Of a stretch of 64,000 bases of DNA, positions 58,401 to 64,000 are shown piece by piece. The notes under the pieces were generated by a model, which was given only the letters and a program-made list of their open reading frames with translations, was not told where the DNA came from and did not search any database. The position numbers were made by a program, and so were the translations under genes. Each line of letters begins with the position of its first letter. Position 1 is the stretch's first letter. Origin of the DNA: Lucifuga dentata (lineage: Eukaryota > Chordata > Actinopteri > Ophidiiformes > Bythitidae); assembly GCA_014773175.1 (NCBI GenBank), contig VXCM01000904.1, positions 124,001 to 188,000 on the forward strand, in the 5' to 3' direction.

Positions 58401-60456
58401 ATTTATAGCTATTTGTAATAATTTTCTTACCAATTAGTTTACATTAAGTAAACATTATTAAGTTTACATTCCAAAATTTACTGATATTATTTTCATTACT
58501 GACTTTGACAATAAAGTTTATTGTTCAATCATACAATATTCTGCCTGAGTACATATCTCTCTCAGAACTCGTTATTAACCAACAGGAAGGATCTTTGACA
58601 AAAACTTATTTGTGTTTAGGTTAAAAAAAAATAATATCAGCTGATACATTGTTATTTGCTTTTTTTTAACTCTCTTGATGACATCATGAATAGTAATAAA
58701 CAATAATCTAACCACTAATAATCTAACCTTCATCCTGAGAAACAGAATGTAGACATTTCAGCACTAGAAATCTGTTGCTTATGACACACTAAAGTCTTCA
58801 TTGACTCCTTGTTGAAAACCTTTACACTTTCTTTTGAGGATTTCATTTAGTCTTTCATTATGACAGTGATCAATCCATGGTTAACATGCATTAATCAAGA
58901 CGCCATTTATCAGCCTCCATACTATGGTTATGATGTACAGCACCTGGTCCTCAGTCATATCAATGCCAGTGATATGGCCTGTTTCGCCCACCAGCTGACT
59001 CAGCATGTAGCAGTCCCTCCCACTTCCACTGCCCAGGTCCAGTATCCTGCATCCCTCCAAGCACTCTGGCACCACCAAACCACAGCCATAGTACCTGGGG
59101 GAGAAGAAAACACATCACACACCTGAATGTGACTGTGTGTTTCAGTGCTTGTTTCACATCTGAAACAATACTCAGAATTAATAACAGTCCAGTTACCTGG
59201 CTGTGACTTCTGGGTGCACCTTCTTCAGGGCCTGGCGGATGAAGGCAGGGATGGGTTGTGCTGGAGCCACACAGACATTACTCTTCAAGTCCGAGGTTTT
59301 CTTCAACTTGCCATAGTAATCCTGCGTGAGCACAGAAAAGCTATACAATTCTTTGTCCTCATCATATATTAAGGTGACAGCAATACTGCAGTACAAAGCA
59401 ATCTGGTTTTCACTGTATTTACTACACAAAATCTGCTGCATGTCTTTTTTTTTTTTTTTTTTNTTTTTTTTTTTTTTTTTGTAATTCCTCTTCTGTCTGT
59501 CAGTACATTCCCTATTTCTGTCTACTTTCCAGTCTAATAAAGCAAAACACCAACTAAAGAACAAAGCCTCAAACTTACAAACTTATATATGTTCAGTATA
59601 AATCCTGAATTCTTTCATTCTATTGGATTGTCACTGTTAAAAATCCAACAAAATCCACTTGGGACCACTGATCACCGGTTGCATGTTTTCGCGCTGTGCA
59701 GTTCAACCAAAGACTGAGCTTCCCTTCCCATAGTGTTACTTTTAAATAAGTTGTGGAGTCTTTATGAGGAACAAATTATAGAGGATTTAACAAGGAAAAG
59801 CAAAGATTAGAGAATAATCAGAAAAATCTATGGAATTCTCAGCAGCAGACATTTTTTTTTCTTCTTTACTATCCTGATAACTAAACTGCAGCCCATAAGA
59901 TGTAATAATTTCAGAGGGTCATGACCTCCAGGTTGTGTGTACATGCTGAAGATGAAGAACCTTACTAACATGCACAGTTTCTTTTCCTCACATTTATCAC
60001 TTTTTAATGGATAGTGTATGTTTGCATTTCAAGCTAAATGTACAGTATATTGTTGTTTATAAAGTCATCCAATTAAACATAGAAAATAAAATAGTGCACG
60101 TTGTACTCGATGACACATTTTAACTTACCTTGACGTCCACATGAATGTCGCTCTCCGCGAAGGCGTCTGTATATACGGTCAAAAATAAGTCTCTGTTACA
60201 CTTTTACTGACGTTTTTAAAAATAATACTGTTAGCCGCTAAATGTATTAACGTTAGCTACAGAAATCCGCAACACTTTATATTATTTAGTAAGTACATAA
60301 CTTAGTAGCTAATGTTAGCCCTTGAATGCTATCGGCTGTAGATGACATTTTAAAAGTCCATTTTGCTTATTTGTAATAGATAATTATCAGAAATTAAGTC
60401 TCTTTACGCATCATGAATGTTTTAACTTTTATCTGCTTACCTCTTTTTTCACTCAT
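55363..60456 (-). CDS. as3mt: Arsenite methyltransferase AS3MT, complete
   Basis: Cytosolic SAM-dependent methyltransferase that converts arsenite to mono- and dimethylated forms using thiol reductants. Coding exons in transcript order: 60456-60441, 60166-60129, 59321-59197, 59094-58944, 58065-57929, 57769-57700, 57556-57475, 57341-57210, 56810-56671, 56581-56459, 55470-55363. All are GT/AG with consistent phases, giving 373 residues (human 375). SAM motif I ILDLGSGSGRD is at 77-87. The four arsenic-site cysteines are all conserved: Cys35, Cys64, Cys159 and Cys209 match human Cys32, Cys61, Cys156 and Cys206. The C-terminus is Cys-rich (TGGCCSTQSAACCK), like human. The start ATG is followed by SEKR and a 16-base first coding exon; the N-terminal 18 residues diverge from human. 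The protein should be catalytically competent. Confidence 0.97.
57210..57341 (-). CDS. as3mt: as3mt exon 8 with arsenic-site Cys209
   Basis: Encodes GECLGGALWWEDLLQLAKEV and then GFSPPRLVTANIITVGNSE. Cys209 of GECLGG aligns with human Cys206. Acceptor gatag, donor gtttga. Confidence 0.95.
57700..57769 (-). CDS. as3mt: as3mt exon 6 with arsenic-site Cys159
   Basis: Encodes SNCVVNLSPDKKQVLMEAYK and LLK. The Cys of SNC aligns with human Cys156. Confidence 0.95.
58066..58943 (-). other. as3mt: as3mt intron 4
   Basis: The largest as3mt intron except the one after exon 2. AT-rich with short poly-A runs; no exon or repeat family recognised. Confidence 0.8.
58944..59094 (-). CDS. as3mt: as3mt exon 4: SAM-binding motif
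   Basis: Encodes YYGCGLVVPECLEGCRILDL then GSGSGRDCYMLSQLVGETGH. It carries Cys64 and the glycine-rich SAM loop. The donor GTGCTG is weak but is required by the phase-0 join to LEVARAYVDYH. Confidence 0.95.
59322..60128 (-). other. as3mt: as3mt intron 2
   Basis: AT-rich intron with a poly-T run interrupted by N 59463 (assembly join). No other feature seen. Confidence 0.8.
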
Positions 60457-60720
60457 TGTTTCCACCGTCTCTAATGTCCAAAGTTCACGTAGAAGAGCTT
60501 TCTGCAGAGTTTCAGATATAAACGAGAAGCGGAAAACAGGATAATAAAGTACGAGAAGAACATACCTGGGATTTAATAATGGCTGCATAAAACAGGCTGT
60601 ACTTTGTTTGCTTCCGGTTGATTAGCGACCCTGTCGCTCACCGCCTGAAATCATAGCTGAACCCTTACAGCCAAATATTCAGCTGTATGTACACATTTGC
60701 ATGTTTTTTGCTCAGTAGTT
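60457..60720 (-). promoter_or_regulatory. as3mt: as3mt 5' UTR and promoter region (inferred)
   Basis: Contains an ETS/GABP-type site, CTTCCGGT on + (ACCGGAAG in transcript sense) at 60611-60618, within moderately GC-rich sequence about 150 bases upstream of the ATG. No TATA box is evident. A possible 63-base 5' UTR intron (60503-60565) has splice-like ends but is shorter than usual. Confidence 0.45.
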
Positions 60721-61001
60721 CTAGCTCTACATTTCATTTAGTCTTTACATGTTGTAGCAAAGCAAATTTTGCTTGGTTTTTAAATTTTAAAAAGTGAATA
60801 AATGAAAACATATATGAAATAAACTGTACAAGGGCAGTAGCATATTGCGGCCCCAAACAAATGTATTTTAATAGATTTAACACAGCTTATATCCATGTTG
60901 CTATGATTGTGTTTTTGCTGTTTTTAGGAGTGTTCTCCAAAATGCAAGGATGAATAAACTGAATAAAGCCACACCAATCAGTTTGGTTTTAAAAGCGTAT
61001 G

Positions 61002-61007
61002 TTTATT
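61002..61007 (-). terminator. Candidate poly(A) signal of an upstream minus-strand gene
   Basis: AATAAA in transcript sense followed about 20 bases on by a GT-rich TTGGTGTGGC. It would place a long 3' UTR to the right, consistent with but not proof of borcs7. Confidence 0.3.
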
Positions 61008-62949
61008 GAACATACATCCATCTTGGCTGTTATTATAAACGGCTTGTGATCTTAACATTCAAATATGTGCAAAGCCACCCCACATCACACTGGTGAATAA
61101 AGAAAAGCGTCTTTGAAGGATGTCGATGATCATGTTGTCTTCCTTGTATCCTTCACACATTCAATTTAAATCTTTCCTAAATCGAAAAATACCCATGATG
61201 GGAAAACAGCTTTTCCATAATAATAAAGCTAATAATTTCACATTTGATGTGTTAAAAAAAAAATTTGAACAACTATATTTGGTTCAAAAACACATCACGG
61301 AATATAGTACAAACTTTGCAATTATGAAGTGGTTTTTAAAGTTTATACAATTCAAATGATTTCTAAAGGATTTTGCTGATATGAAAAATAGCTCATTGTT
61401 GTACTATTTGTACCACAATTACAGAATATTATTTTCAAACTCAGAAAAAAAGCATAAATATATAAAGCTTAAGAGTGTGGTCAGGCTTTGATGGGTAAAA
61501 CTCAATCACACAAACGTTTCTTGCAAATATTCAAATATTGCTACAAAATTTTAACTTTTATCATGGTAGGCTGGTATTCTTTGTTACTATTTTTTGTATT
61601 TTTTATTTCATATAAATGTTTGAGGCCATTGGCTGAAATATTTGTGCTTTTAAGACATTTCAATGTGTGCAGGTCCTTAGAAAATGTTTCAAAAATTACA
61701 TCTGCATGACACAATGGCATGTATAATCTCTTTGCAATTTCCAGTTAATTTCAGAAAATGGGCAAATAATTTAAATACAAATTATGATTATAACAAAAGG
61801 TACAATAACTTAGTTTCTCATAACATGTTCATTATATCCCAGTGGTATTTTTCATGGCTTTCCATCACCAATAAACATCTATTACAAGTCTTGTAAGATG
61901 TGTAATTATCAACAATGACAATAGTATATGTTTTGACTATGTATGTTAGATGTTCAGTATTTTAGCTGACCAACAGATCTTAATGATATTCTATACTCAT
62001 GAGTGTTTCGGAGGAGATTCATTAGCAGACTGTTAAGTTTCATTATTTCAATGCTAGAAATCTTACAATCTCTATGTGCTTTTCTATTTGCAGTGCAACA
62101 TTATACATATTGCTTGTTAACTTGTTTTTACAATGCTAAGAATGTTATGTCTATATTAAAAAATAAAAAACACATGATCTTCAGAAACATCTCCTGCATA
62201 CCCTCATTGTTTTTAATAGGATAACCAATTATGTGACAGTTTGAGTGCAGAGACCCACCTAAAAGTTATGTTTTCTTTATTTTAGCCCTTATTCTATGAT
62301 TCTCTGTAATTCCCTCTTTTATTTTTTTTTTAACAATTTGTGTTCAATCTATTCTCAATTCTCTATTCCCCATTAGGTATTTTTTACCCTTCCTAGGTTG
62401 TTACTATTTAACTTTTTTTTTTCATTTGCCCTATTAGATTAATACCAGTAATCTTCAAATAATTTGTCCACAAAACTCATTTGCACCACAATCATGACCA
62501 TTGTGTGATTAAACACTAAGTGTATTAAGGGTTAAATGTATTAAGGGAAAAGTATCCTTTGTTATGAAATCACAGATAAACATTAAAACATATCCTTTAA
62601 CTTTTTCTTACAAGGTGCATCTAGTTTTTCTGACTGATCAGCACAAATGCAGAAGAATGCCATATTCCCCTGCCGTCAGTAATGAAATCAGCCTAGTTGG
62701 ACACATCATGAAGCTTCTCAAAATGTGGTTAATTCATTAATAGCACAGAAGAATCATAGAGGTTCTGACAGGAAAATCTTTCAAAAAGGGCAATAACATC
62801 CAGTTTTTAAATTAAATAGCTGGTGAAGATGGTACTCTGATAAAGTCTGACAAAATTTTTATATCTGAGGTTTGCCAACACTACGGACTGACATCTTCAC
62901 CTGAAGATGTTATGGGTGACAGGGCCCAGATTTCTAAAAAGTGTAACAT

Positions 62950-63340
62950 TGTAACGACGGAGCATTGGGTTGCTCCGATTTCTCCCAGCATGCCTTGCAG
63001 CCTCAGATGTTTTAGTTCTGTTGTAAATATCTGTTCTAATCCTCCCTGTAATTGTTATGGTTTTGTGTAATTTTGTGATTTTTTTTGCTACTCAGCATTT
63101 TGAGTTACATTCAAATGCATTTTCTTGTGTGTGTGTGTGTGTGTGTGTGTGTAACCCTTAGAGGGAGTGTCTTTCATTTTATTCATGTTCCTGCTTGAGT
63201 TTGCTTATTGTCAGTTGAAATTCTGTTCTTCGCTGGTTACGACCGTATAAAAGAATATGTGACCAGTAAGAAGCTCCAACATGCAGCTCACCATATTTTT
63301 TCTTGGTCTGTCTGTGTTAAAATGCATTTATGGGTAGGCA
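62950..63340 (+). mobile_element. Possible LTR fragment
   Basis: Begins TGTAACGACGGAGCATTGGG, a form typical of fish Gypsy-type LTR starts. It carries a TATA-like TATAAAAG at 63246-63253. A 4-base ACAT precedes 62950 and recurs at 63279. If the LTR ended there the TATA box would be too near the end, so the right boundary is unknown. Confidence 0.3.
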
Positions 63341-64000
63341 CAAGTTAAAATCATTCATTCATTTAAGTAAGACAAAAAAGCAACAAAAAAAGAAAAACAA
63401 TCTATAGATCAACTAAATGAATCTCATTCACAGAGGTAAATATTCTGACAGATGTGTTTTCATGTATGTCAAAAGAGAAGGAAAAATAACTTGCAACAAA
63501 ACCCTAAAAAAGCAAATCATGTTCTGTGAATTAAGACTAGATTTCTCAGTTTCCGGTACAAACAAAGCATTTCTGTTTTGGTTTTATTTTTAAAGCAAAA
63601 GAATAAATACCAAAGAATTCCAAAGAATAAATACATTCTGTGGAAAACATGAATTTCTTACTTAAAGATTGTTAATGCACTTGTATGTGTCCATCACTAG
63701 CAGGGCTGATAGAGGAGAGTAAAAACAAACAAGGCAGAGCAGATTTTAAGTACTTAAAAAAAAGCACTTTAGAAGCGCGAGTGTAAATGGACATGCAACA
63801 TAGTCGTATTCTAGTGTCCCTTACAGTATCAGCTTGCATAAACAATCACTGTGGTCAGTTCCACATTGCACTCGTTCAAAATATTCCTGTTGTGTGTATT
63901 ATTTTACTAAGTCGTTTCCTGCCTGCAGTGAACGGTACTGTGAAATTGCTGCATTTTAGCTATGTGAGCTCAGAAAGTAGCTGCACAGACAGTGAACGTC

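Larger units (their letters stand above)
60721..64000. other. Right-end non-coding region
   Basis: No coding exon recognised. A minus-strand AATAAA at 61002-61007, followed in transcript sense by TTGGTGTGG, could be the 3' end of a further minus-strand gene. In human BORCS7 lies upstream of AS3MT in the same orientation, but no BORCS7 coding sequence was found. It also contains a (TG)n run at 63127-63151 and a possible LTR fragment near 62950-63340. Confidence 0.45.

Noticed and set aside
60503..60565. 63-base intron in the as3mt 5' UTR
   Set aside because: Splice-like ends are present, but the intron is shorter than usual vertebrate introns and there is no RNA support.
60721..64000. borcs7 coding exons
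   Set aside because: Expected from synteny, but no matching coding sequence was found on either strand within the window.

Overview
The window comes from a teleost fish genome, most likely a percomorph (inferred). It has vertebrate spliced genes with GT/AG introns, dense (CA)n and (GA)n microsatellites, Tol2-like hAT and Tc1-like transposon remnants, and a conserved vertebrate gene order. Three genes are supported exon by exon. They are the 3' fifteen coding exons of nt5c2 (+ strand, 907-9377), complete cnnm2 (- strand, 54029-16204, 8 coding exons) and complete as3mt (- strand, 60456-55363, 11 coding exons). This is the NT5C2-CNNM2-AS3MT block of human 10q24. The teleost a/b paralogue cannot be assigned from the window alone.

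Layout: 1-906 is nt5c2 intron; the start codon and catalytic DMDYT exon lie to the left of the window. nt5c2 coding ends at 9377, with a long 3' UTR to a poly(A) signal at 12179. nt5c2 and cnnm2 converge; cnnm2's stop is at 16204. Seven cnnm2 introns run to 52543, and intron 1 alone is 24.4 kb (28138-52543). It is filled with simple repeats, transposon remnants and a few GC-balanced blocks that could be regulatory. The cnnm2 promoter region is 54030-54350. as3mt follows in the same orientation, with a very short 3' UTR and its promoter near 60600. The right end (60.7-64 kb) shows no coding exon. It may be the 3' UTR or flank of a further minus-strand gene (borcs7 is expected from synteny).

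What the genes do: NT5C2 is a cytosolic IMP/GMP-preferring 5'-nucleotidase. CNNM2 is a basolateral membrane protein of Mg2+ homeostasis. AS3MT methylates arsenite using S-adenosylmethionine. They are neighbours, not a pathway.

The assembly carries 19 single-N joins. At least six have near-perfect duplicated flanks of about 60 bp, which looks like unmerged contig overlap. One falls in the last cnnm2 exon and artificially breaks the reading frame. Other points worth attention are a GC-AG intron in cnnm2, a Ser/Thr/Ala-rich expansion near the CNNM2 C-terminus, a family of long-TIR non-autonomous transposons with TTAA ends (five copies), a Tol2-like element with target-site duplication, a Tc1-like deletion derivative, and two long hairpins. 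I found no previously undescribed biological system; this is mostly an ordinary vertebrate locus.
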